Positions 55,004 to 64,000 of a stretch of DNA of 64,000 nt are shown piece by piece. Location: contig NW_018344024.1 of assembly GCF_002099425.1 (NCBI RefSeq), positions 4,746,501 to 4,810,500 of the forward strand, written 5' to 3'. The notes beneath the pieces are model-generated. The model saw only the letters and a program-made list of their open reading frames with translations. It ran no database searches and had not been told where the DNA came from. Numbering within the stretch: position 1 is the first letter of the stretch; each line of letters starts with the position of its first letter. A program made the position numbers and the translations under genes. The stretch is from Phascolarctos cinereus (taxonomy: Eukaryota; Chordata; Mammalia; Diprotodontia; Phascolarctidae).

Positions 55004-55315
55004 CTACTATGTGCCATGTGCTATGCTAAGTGCTGGAGATATAAAGGAAGACAAAAGACAATCCCTTCCCTCAAGGAACTTACAGTGTAATAGTGGAAAT
55101 GCATATATACAAACCAAATATATACAGGATAGATACGAAATAATTAACAGAGAGAAGGCACCAGAATTAAGAGGGGTTAGGGAATGCTTCCTATAGAAAG
55201 TGGGATTTTTGTTGGGACTTAAAGGAAGACAGGGTATAGTCAGTTGTTGAAGTAAAGGAGGGAAAGTGTTCCAGATATGCGGGACAGCCAGAGAAAATGC
55301 CTACATAAATGAAAC
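55004..55315 (-). repeat. L2 3' end, antisense
   Basis: 'ctactatgtgccatgtgcta', 'ccttccctcaaggaacttac', 'aggggttagggaatgcttcc', 'gttgggacttaaaggaagac' and 'ttccagatatgcgggacagc'. Well preserved. Confidence 0.9.
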
Positions 55316-55319
55316 AGAT

Positions 55320-56168
55320 TGGTTAAGGAATAATCAGAAATAATTTAACTCAGTAACTTAGTGTTTGATAAATCTGAGGATATAAATTACTCGTGGAGGA
55401 GTTCCCTGTTTGATAAGATTAGCTGGTGAAACTGGAAAGTAGTTCGGCAGAAATTAAGTTAAGATGAGCATTTTATTCCATATTTCACAATAAGCTCCAA
55501 ATGGAGATGTGACCTAAATATTAGAGGGCATGCCATACCTCACCCCTCCCAAATTAGAACCAGAATAGATGACTTTCACAGTTATGGAAAGAGTAAGAAT
55601 TCTTAACCAATGAAGAAACAGAAGCAATTACAAAAGAAAATAGACGGATTCAATTGCATGAAGTTGAAAAGCTTTTACGTGGGGAAAAAAATGAGACAAA
55701 GATAAGAAAGGACTTGGTCAATGCAGGAAAAAACCTTTTATAAAAATATATTTGGTAAGGGTCTGATATCCAACATATATAGATAAGTTAAATGAATATT
55801 TAATAACAAAGGTTATTCTCGCTGTAATGGATAAATGGTCAAAGGACATAATCAAACAACTTTCCAAAGAAGAATTATAAACTGTTAATTACTATATGAA
55901 GATTGTTCAAAATCATCGTTAACATAAATAGAAATTAAAATGACTCTGAGGTTTCACCTTACACTTAGCAAATTGGCAAAGATAATAAAAAATAGAAATG
56001 ATAGCGTTGGAAGTGTTGGGAAGACAGATACAGTGTTGGTAGCACTACATTCAACCATTCTGAAAAGTAAATTCAAATTATGCTAAGAAAATAAGTAAAA
56101 TATTCATGCTTTTTGACCCACAGATTCCACTGCTAGGCATTTGTCCCAGGCAGGTAAAATATTTTTGT
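55320..56168 (+). repeat. Old L1 ORF2 C-terminal part
   Basis: 'agtgtttgataaatctgagg', 'ctccaaatggagatgtgacc', 'aaatggtcaaaggacataat', 'tgactctgaggtttcacctt' and 'cccacagattccactgctag'. It continues at 58235 beyond a younger L1. The site homologous to the L1 microsatellites (near 55780, 'aacatatatagataagtt') is unexpanded here. Confidence 0.8.
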
Positions 56169-57200
56169 TTAAGACTACTTAGAGACCTTTCCAAAAAGAT
56201 CAGTGGTAAAGCAAGGATGCCCATTATCACCATAACTATTTAACATAATGCTAGACATGCTAACCCTAGCAATAAAAAAAAAGGAAATTAAGAAAATAAG
56301 TAAAAAGAACGGAGATTTTTTTTTTACAAATGAAATGTAATTTACTTAGGAACCCTCAAAAGGTAGCCAAAAATTAATTCAAACAACAAATTCATTAGAG
56401 TTGCAGGAAATAAAATAAATCCTAATCATTCCTGTATGTTAGCAAACCCAGAAGAAAGAGTCAGAAAAAGAAATTGCATTCAAAATAACAACAGCAGCTA
56501 CAAAATATTTGGCAATCTATCTATGAATGTACACTCAGGAACTATATGAATCTAACTATAAAACACTCTTTGCAAAAATACAGACCTAATATTTGGAGAA
56601 AGAATTTTTTCATGGCTAGGTCAAGCTAATATTATTCAGTACTGAAGTAATCAAAATGCAAAAGGAATGTTTTAGAGAGCTATAAAAAACAAATTTTACA
56701 ACAAAGAAGTAATCACTAAAAGTTTGGTACTAGTTTAAAAATAAAGACAACAATCAGTGGGATACATTATACATATAACATAGAGAAGCAAGCAAACAGT
56801 TAAAAATGGTGTTCAATAAGTCCAAAGATCTCTGTTAATAGAGAAAGGACTGTCTGACAAAAACTACTGGGAAGTTTGGACACCAGTCTGGCAGAAATTT
56901 GATTTCTATTAATACCTCACAACACAAACCAAGATAAACTCCAGATGGATATATGACCTACATATAAAAGGTCACATCATAAACAAATTAGTGGAGTAAG
57001 GAAGAATTACCTTTCAGATTTATGGATTTACAAGGAGTTCATGATAAAGGATTACATAAGGTAAAATGGACAATTTTGATTATATGAAATTTATAAATTT
57101 GCACAAATAAAACTGATATAGCTAAAATTAGAAGGGAAAAAATGAACAGGTGAAATTTTTGTAGCAAGTTTCTCCAGTGAAGGTCTCATTTCAAGTATAA

Positions 57201-57283
57201 GCACACACACACACACACACAACACACACACACACACACCACACACACACACAGAGAGGGAGAGAGAGAGAGAGAGAGAGAGA
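57201..57283 (+). repeat. (CA)n(GA)n microsatellite in L1
   Basis: Imperfect CA run of about 50 bp followed by a GA run of about 30 bp. It sits between the L1 words 'ggtctcatttcaagtata' and 'aatttactcaatttcatg'. Confidence 0.95.
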
Positions 57284-57664
57284 ATTTACTCAATTTCATG
57301 ACCAAGAGACATTTCCCAATAGATAAATGGTCAAAGGATATGAACAGGCCATTTTCAAAGGAAGAAATCTGAGCAATTCAGAACTATATTTTTAAAAATA
57401 TTCTAAATCACTAATACTTGGAAAAAATGCTAATCTAAGTAACTGAGATTTCTCTTACAAACCCATCAGAATAATAAAGATTATCAAAGAGGAAAATTGT
57501 AATTATTGGAAGAACTGTAGGAAAACATACTAAAAAATACTAATGCGTTATCATCAGACAATTTGGAGCTATGTTCAAAAAGTTACAAAATTATGTATAC
57601 TTTGGGACCCAGCTATATCTCTACTAGGCCTATATCACCAAAGAAGTCAAAGACAGAGAAAAAT

Positions 57665-57693
57665 AATATATATAGTATATATATATACATATA

Positions 57694-57735
<42 letters not shown>

Positions 57736-57739
57736 TTAT
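57665..57739 (+). repeat. (TA)n microsatellite in L1
   Basis: TA runs with small interruptions, located at the L1 site that reads 'ctcatatacactcaaat' in the old copy at 58235. Confidence 0.95.
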
Positions 57740-58234
57740 AAGACCACAATAGCAAAAAATGGGAAACTAAGAGGATATCCTGTACTTGGGAATGGCTAAA
57801 TGAATTAGAATATTTGAAAAGTGAAAGCAATGGAATATTATTGTGCTATAAGAAATGACAAAATGGACAGAAGAAACTGGGAAAATCTCTATGAACTATT
57901 GTAAAGCAAAGATAGCAGAATAAAAAACAAATTATACAACGACAATATTCAAGAGAAATATGACTTTGGAAGACTTCAGGACTCTGATCAATGAAATTAT
58001 CAACCAAAAGTCTAAAAGACTGAAGATGAAATATTCCACTCCCCTCTTACTAGGAAAATGAGGGATTTAAAATGCAGAAAGATTTACATTTAGGCATATC
58101 CAAGGAGAGAATTTGTTTTGCTAAACTGTGCACATTTATGATAATGGGTTTTTTTAGATTTTGTTTGTTTTATTTTTGTTTAATAGAAGGAAATGAGAGG
58201 AAGTGATTGTAAATGTGAATAAATAACTCTTTAA

Positions 58235-58765
58235 AAGTGGTCTCATATACACTCAAATATTTATAGCATCACCTTTTGTAATAACAAAGAAACTAGAAAC
58301 AAAGCAAGTGCCCATCAACCAGGGAATGTTGAAATAAGATGTAGTATATGAATGTTATGAAATGTTTCTGTACTGTAAAAAGGATGTACTTAATAAATAT
58401 TAAGACACACTAGAAAATTTACATGAACTGATACAAAATGAATTAAACAGAATCAAGAAAATAATGTCTACAGCTTCAATGGTATAAATGCAAAGAACAA
58501 CAGCACAGCAATGAAATCAATTGTAATGATCCAATTTGGCTGCAAAGATGAGTCAAATAAATTTACCTCTATCCCATCTCTGCACAAGCAGTTACTACAG
58601 ATTTGAAATACTGTATATAATATCAGACTTTGATGTGTTAGTATTAGTAAAAAAAATCTGTTTTGTTCTTCATTAAGGGATGTTTCTCTGGGAAAGCAGT
58701 GGGAGGCTTATATTGGAAAATGTAGCTTATGAAAAAACAAAAAGAAATTAAAAAGCAAAAAGTCA
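58235..58765 (+). repeat. Old L1 3' end, continued
   Basis: 'tcaaatatttatagcatcac', 'aagtgcccatcaaccaggga', 'catgaactgatacaaaatga', 'ttctctgggaaagcagtggg' and an A-rich end at 58730-58765. It joins collinearly to 56168. Confidence 0.8.
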
Positions 58766-59039
58766 TTGTCATTGAAATTTGGGGATAGATTTACCTGTTA
58801 TCTTTGGCCTTCTCAGGGACATATGCCATTCTAGGGATAGTTAGGCCAAAAATATTAGCTAGTAACTTTTTGTAAAAATTCCTTAACACTTTTTAGATTC
58901 ATTTGAACTAATTCACAGTTCCATCAACTGAGTCAGATTTCCTATTGCAAAGCAAAAAAAAAAAATCACCATAGTAAATTTAAGGGACTTAAAATGTGAC
59001 TTTTGAATAGCATGTTTATTAAGTATATGCATGGAGAAG

Positions 59040-59245
59040 CATGTGGAATGTTGACAGAATCAGAAAGACCTGATTTCAATCCTACCTCTCACATGTAAGA
59101 GCTGTGGAACCATGGCAAGGCACTTAACCTCACAATAGACCTGTAATTCTTTAAGACTGTTGTTAGAGATGAGTTTCAGAAGCTTCAGAAAGTTCTTACA
59201 ACTTTGTGTTTGTGTCACTGGCAAAATCACAGATTCAGATCATCC
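59040..59245 (+). repeat. SINE of the 'GGAACTCCC' family, sense
   Basis: 'atcagaaagacctgatttca', 'ctgtggaaccatggcaaggc', 'taattctttaagactgttgt' and 'caaaatcacagattcagatc' at the 3' end. Diverged. Confidence 0.65.
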
Positions 59246-59305
59246 CCTTTGGGCATGTACATCTAATATATAAACAGCTCAATATGTTATTTAATATAAA
59301 ATACA

Positions 59306-59383
59306 CAGTGTATACTAAAAGTCTTAGTGCAGTTTTAATCTTCAACAAATGAGAACATCAGTTAAGACTTTTGGGATACCCTG
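59306..59383. mobile_element. Mariner-type MITE, second copy
   Basis: 78 bp, starts CAGTGTATACTAAAAGTC and ends GACTTTTGGGATACCCTG, an inverted pair. It is the same family as 17549-17623, and the right end is closer to what looks like the ancestral terminus. Confidence 0.75.
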
Positions 59384-59394
59384 AATATCATATA

Positions 59395-59630
59395 AAAAAT
59401 GTTTTCAGGACCTGGGCTGTTCTCAATAAAGGGAATTCTTAGTGAGGAAATTCCCTCCACCCCACGTTTGTAACTTATAATCTTAGAGAGTTTTCTACTA
59501 CATTGAGATGTTAAGTCACTTGCCCAGGGTCACATAGCCTATGTGTGTCAGATATGAGATTTGAATACAGGTCTTACTGATTTGGAGGCCAGCCCTCTCT
59601 TCATTATTCTATTGTCACTCAGATACATAG
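59395..59630 (-). repeat. SINE of the 'GGAACTCCC' family, antisense
   Basis: 'gggaattcttagtgaggaaa', 'cttataatcttagagagttt', 'taagtcacttgcccagggtc' and 'tttgaatacaggtcttactg'. It faces the sense copy at 59040. Confidence 0.8.
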
Positions 59631-59639
59631 AAAGATTTG

Positions 59640-60335
59640 ATGAATTGAATAAACATACAGAGATACACACATTCAAAGTTAATTAAAAGTGAAGGAAGTG
59701 ATTTATAAATGAAATGGAAAATGGAAAAACTGAAATGGAAAAATATAAAGCATAATACTGCTAGTAATGGAAAAGTTTAAGAACAATATCAACACATAAT
59801 GATCAATTCTATAATTAAGCATGTTATAAATTAGAAATGAACAGGTCATTTATTTAATACCCTTACCAGGGTCTGAATATTTTTTGGCCTACCTCAAAGT
59901 CAAAAAACTTCATTTGCCCTGGAAAATTGCTACTGAAATCTCTTTTAACTTCTGAACAAAGAAACATTTCTTCACTGAAGAACTTCTATCATTTCCTTCC
60001 CTTTGGAAATTCATGTTCTCCCAAAATCAGAATACCCATTTGTGAGGTGGGTATTGAAATAACAATAATGAATAAAAGTCCTTAGCTTTGATTGAATTAT
60101 ATTACATTTTAAAAAATAATAGTGATAACTATTATCCTCTATCATGTCCCCAAGAACCTCTTCATTCTGGAATATCACTTCAGGCCTAGAATTCTTCGTA
60201 CTCATACCACAGAATACCCTCTACATTTGGGGCCCTTCTGATTGGAGGGTGGAGGGCTGCTAGCAGGCCTCCATTTAAGGAAGGTGCACAGGTCAGCCAT
60301 CTCTTCATTCCAAACTTCTTTGGACTTCTCCATCA
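59640..60335. other. No assignable feature
   Basis: AT-rich DNA without a recognised repeat. Small 'aaatggaaaa' repeats lie at 59710-59745. The minus frame at 60011-60205 shows no domain. Confidence 0.35.
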
Positions 60336-60339
60336 TCAC

Positions 60340-60515
60340 AACCTGGCCAGTTACCTTCGCCCCTTCCCCAGCCACTTTTCAGCTTCCTTCTATGTTTTGT
60401 CTTCTCTATTTTTGAGGGCAGAGACTATCTTCCTTTTTGCTTGTATTAGTGTTCCCAGCTCTCAGCACACTGTCAGCACATAGTAAGTACTTAATAAATG
60501 CTTGTTGACTAGCTA
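60340..60515 (+). repeat. L2 LINE 3' end
   Basis: 'gagggcagagactatcttcc', 'agtgttcccagctctcagca', 'gcacatagtaagtacttaat' and AAATGCTTGTTGAC. Confidence 0.85.
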
Positions 60516-60519
60516 GTAA

Positions 60520-60760
60520 TAGCTCTCATGTATACAATACTTTAAGGTTTGCAAAGCTTTTTTCCATACTTCATCATAATAATCCACTGAGGGTAGGTGT
60601 TATTATTATCCACATTTTCAGATCAAGAAAATGAAGTTCACACAAATTCTGTGACTAGCCCAGAGTCACATAGCTGGTGAGTATCTGAAATGGGATTGGA
60701 ACTCTGGTATCCTGACTTCAAGCCCAGAACTTTAACTTGTTACTACTTCATACCAGATCT
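60520..60760 (-). repeat. MIR-type SINE, antisense
   Basis: 'catgtatacaatactttaag', 'tattattatccacattttca', 'gcccagagtcacatagctgg' and 'gattggaactctggtatcct'. Confidence 0.85.
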
Positions 60761-60764
60761 CTCA

Positions 60765-61250
60765 GGGTTACTCTAGTTGGAATGCAAGCTCTGTCTGTTC
60801 CTACCAAGCTAGAAAGACTTCCATATGTAGGTCTGGCCAGGCTAGCTTAATTTGGAGATTCTCATTCCCAGATAGTTGATCATCAAGTGATACATTTTTG
60901 TGGCCACAGCAATTCACGAAGACTGTCTCCTAAGGCACTGGACAGGTTATAATCTGTGCTGGTAGGAAAATTATTTACACCACTGAATTCACAGAACTTT
61001 AAAAATATTGAAGTTTGCTCTGTAAACAGTGATTTCACAGTTAGTTTCTGCTAAATGTTAAAAGGCCTTAGGAAAATAAGCCCTAAATTTTAGACAGACT
61101 ATAAAAAATATATCAAATAGCTAGAGATAGCTGTGTTCACTTTTTTTCTTTATTTCTGAGAATGGGTCTACTGAAACTATGCATAAAGGATATATCTCTA
61201 CTTAGGGTTTTTATGTACCTTTTGTCACCCCAAAATTATGGTTCACCATT
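60765..61250. other. No assignable feature
   Basis: No repeat or exon recognised. Confidence 0.35.
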
Positions 61251-61254
61251 TCCT

Positions 61255-61906
61255 ACTAGAAAGGCAGTTCTTCATCAAACAATATTGCTGTCACTGTGAA
61301 CAACATTCTCCTGGTTCTATTCACTTCACTATGCAACAGTTCAGGTAAGTCTTTTCAGGTTTTTCTGAAATTATCCTGCTTGTCATTTCTTATAGCATAA
61401 AAATATTCAATTAAAAACATGTACCACAGCTTGTTTAAGCATTCCCCAGTTGGTGGGCATCTTTTTGATTTCCAATTCTTAGACACCAAAAAGAGCTGCT
61501 ATAAATACTTTTATCCAAAAAGCTCCTTTCCCCCTTTTTTTATGTCTTTGGGATGTAGACATAGCAGTGGTTATTGGATCAAAGGGTATGCACAGTTTTA
61601 TAGCCCTTTATGCATAGTTCCAAATTGCTTTCCAGAATGGTTGAATCACTTCACAACTCCACCAACAGTGCATTAGTGTCCCAGTTTCCCTCCAATATCC
61701 AACATTTTCCTTTTCTGAAATATTAGCCAATATGATAGGTGTGAGGTGGTACCTTAGAGTTGTTTTAATTTGCATTTCTCTAATCAATAGTGATTTAGAG
61801 CACCTTTTCATAGATTGTAGATAGCTTTGATTTCTTTGTCTGAAAACTGCCTGTTCTTATCCTTTGACCAATGACCTGTATTTTTATAAATTTTACTCAG
61901 TTCTCC

Positions 61907-61981
<75 letters not shown>

Positions 61982-64000
61982 AATGAGAACTTTATCAAAG
62001 ATACTTGTTACAAATTTTCCCCAGGTTTCTGCTTTCCTCATAATTTTGCTTGCATTGGTTTTGTTTGTGCAAAAACTCTTAAATTTTATATAATAAAAAT
62101 TATTTATTTTACATTTTTAATGCTCTCTATATCTTCTTTGGTCTTAAATTTTTCCCTTATCCATAAATCTGACAGATAAACAATTCCATGTCTCTTAATT
62201 TGCTTGTGGTATCACTCTTTATGTGTAAATCATGTACATATTTTGACCTGATCTTAGTAAACAGTGTGAGATATTGGTCTATATCTAGTTTCTGCCATAC
62301 CGTTTTCCAGTTTTCCCAGAAGTTTTTGTCAAATGATGAGTTTCTGTTCCAAAAGCTTGGATTATCATATACTAGATTACTATGATCATTCGCTATAATG
62401 CAATTTGTACCTTTTCTATCCCCTTGATCCACTACTCCATTTTTTAGTCAATACCAGATTGTTTTGATAATTACCACTTTATAATACAGCTTGACATTTG
62501 GTATGACTAGACCACCTTCTTTTGCATTTTTTTTCATTGATTCCCTTGGTATCCTTCAGTTTGTATTCTTCCAGATGAATTTTGTTTTTGTTTTTTTTTT
62601 TTTAGCTCTATAAAATTTTTTTCAGTAGTTTGGTTGGTATGGCACTGAATAAATAGATTAATTTAGATAGAATTGTCATTTTTATTGTACTTATGAGCAA
62701 TTAATATTTTTCCAATTGTTTAGATCTGACTTTATTTATGTGAAAAATGTTTTATAGTTGTGTTCATATAGATCATGGGCTTGTCTTGGCAGATAGATTC
62801 CCAAATATTTTATATTGTCTGCAGTTATCTTAAATGGAATTTCTCTCTCTATCTCTTGCTGATAGACTTTGTTGGTAATATATAGAAATGCTGGAGCTTT
62901 ATGTGGTTTTATTTTGTATCCTGCAACTTTCTTAAAGTTAATAATTTCAAGTAGTTTTTTAGTGGATTCTCTAGCATTTTCTAAATATATCATATCATCT
63001 GCAAAGAATGATAGTTTTGTTTTCTCATTGCTTATTCTAATTCCTTTAATAACTTTTATTCTCTTATTGCAATAGCTAACATATCTAGTACAAATATTAA
63101 ATAATAGAGGTAAATAGTGGGCATCTTTGTTTCACCCCTGATTGTATTGTGAAAGCTTCTAGTTTGTACCCATTACAGATAATGCTTGCTGATGATTTTA
63201 CATAAATATTACTTATCATCTTAAGATGCGCTTCATTTATTCCTATGTGCTCTAATGCTTTTAAAAGGAATGGGTACTGTATTTTGTCAAAAGCTATTTT
63301 CTGCATTTGTTAAGATAATCATATGATTTCTGTTGGTTTTGTTATTGATATGGTCAACCATACTGATAGTTTTCCTAATATTGAACCAACCCTGCATTCT
63401 TGGGATAAATTCCACCTGGTCATTGTGTGTGATTCTTGTGATGTATTGCTATAGTCTTTTTGCTAGTATTTTACTTAACATTTTGCATCAAAATTTATTA
63501 GGGAAATTGATCTAAATTTTTCTTTCTCCATCTTGACTCTTCCTAGTTTAGGTATCAGTACTATATTTGTATCATAAAAAGTATCTGGTAGGACTCCTTC
63601 TTTGCCTATTTTTCCAAATAGTTTATTTAGTATCTGGATTAATTGTTCTTTAAATGTTTGGTAGAATTCACTTGTGAATCCATCTGGTCCTGGGGACTTT
63701 TTTCTTCATAAGTTCATTGATGGCTTGTTCAATTTCTTTTTCTAAGATTGGATTAAGTATTTTATTTCTTCTTCCGTTAATCTGGGCAATTTATATTTTT
63801 GTAGATATTCATCCATTCCATTTAGATGGTCAACTTATTGGAATATAATTGGACAAAATATCTCCTAACAATTGTCTTAATTTTCTCCTCATTGGTGGTG
63901 AATTCACCCCTTTTGTTTTTGATGCCAGTAATCTGGTTTTCTTTTTTTCTTTTTTCAAATCAAATTGACCAATGGTTTTCTGTTTTATTGTGTTTTTTTC
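61255..64000 (-). repeat. L1 ORF2, antisense, running off the window
   Basis: The minus strand reads ORF2 from the RT domain (window end) to the C-terminus. 63306-63097 keeps FDKIQYPFLLKALEHIGINE and SGVKQRCPL. 62993-62736 keeps YLENARESTKKLLEIINF and NIKYLGIYLPRQAHDLYEHN. 62432-62157 and 61811-61608 (LIREMQIKTTLRYHLTPI, GTLMHCWWSCE) cover the C-terminal part. The frame is broken at several points and by a TA expansion at 61907-61977. The 3' UTR is missing or unrecognisable left of 61255. This is the best preserved LINE coding region in the window. Confidence 0.88.
61907..61977 (+). repeat. (TA)n microsatellite in L1
   Basis: About 33 TA units with one interruption (CTA near 61948). It lies between L1 words that, on the minus strand, read 'ttctcatttttc' and 'ggagaactgagtaaaattta'. 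Confidence 0.95.

Larger units (their letters stand above)
56170..58230 (+). repeat. Younger L1, 5'-truncated, inserted in the old L1
   Basis: Starts in the RT domain ('atcagtggtaaagcaaggat' = the SVVKQGCPLS type motif) and runs to the 3' UTR and end near 58230. Passages include 'ggcaatctatctatgaatgt', 'ggacaattttgattatatga' and 'ggaatattattgtgctataa'. Two microsatellites (57201-57283 and 57665-57739) lie inside it. The coding frame is broken many times. Confidence 0.8.

Noticed and set aside
7690-60515. Many AATAAA signals as host gene ends
   Set aside because: They lie in L2 3' ends, L1 tails or LTRs, where AATAAATG-type words are part of the repeat.
61871-62179. 102-codon frame with a run of Ile-Tyr repeats
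   Set aside because: The repeat is the translated TA microsatellite, in antisense to L1 ORF2.

Overview
This is an AT-rich, gene-free stretch of a marsupial nuclear genome. The evidence is its repeat content: tRNA-derived SINEs that open GGGCAGCTAGGTGG and end in an A-rich tail, SINEs with an RTE-type 3' tail (CTTGGCAAAGATACTGG), a marsupial-type L1, many L2/MIR/CR1-L3 fragments, hAT and mariner MITEs, and three gammaretrovirus-like solo LTRs. The short A-tailed SINE type is, from memory, most typical of Australian marsupials rather than opossum, so an australidelphian source is likely but not proven. All family names are from recall, not from a database search.

No protein-coding exon, tRNA, rRNA or other functional RNA gene could be supported. 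Every open frame of 60-124 codons is a chance frame, lies in a microsatellite, or is a fragment of a LINE or transposase. The window reads as intergenic or deep-intronic DNA.

Layout. 1-5 kb: a homeobox-site-rich single-copy stretch, L1 3' UTR pieces and a 1253-bp hAT transposon with transposase remains and an 8-bp target duplication (3753-5005). 5-12 kb: hAT MITE, an abundant LINE 3' end, an L2 reverse transcriptase fossil, an internally inverted (twin-primed) L1 and a CR1/L3 element with nested L2 and SINE. 12-15 kb: candidate conserved noncoding DNA and a G-quadruplex motif. 15-23 kb: two solo LTRs of one family in opposite orientation (15969-16553 minus, 20046-20682 plus) and a third, unrelated LTR (about 22184-22640). 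23-36 kb: mixed SINE/L2/MIR, including two opposed young SINEs inside a CR1 fossil, each with a perfect 15-bp target duplication. 36-42 kb: a tandem duplication with AT microsatellite, more L2, CR1/L3 and hAT pieces and an RTE reverse transcriptase fossil. 42-51 kb: long low-repeat stretches and a four-layer nest at 46.6-47.8 kb. 51-59 kb: a long, old L1 (5' end and ORF1 through to 3' end) broken up by SINEs, L2 and a younger L1. 59-61 kb: a mariner MITE between two opposed SINEs. 61.2-64 kb: an antisense L1 ORF2 that runs off the window.

The parts do not form a working gene system. The most interesting signals are structural: target duplications that date insertions relative to each other, microsatellites that arose independently at the same internal site of two different L1 copies, and several single-copy stretches that look like conserved regulatory DNA.
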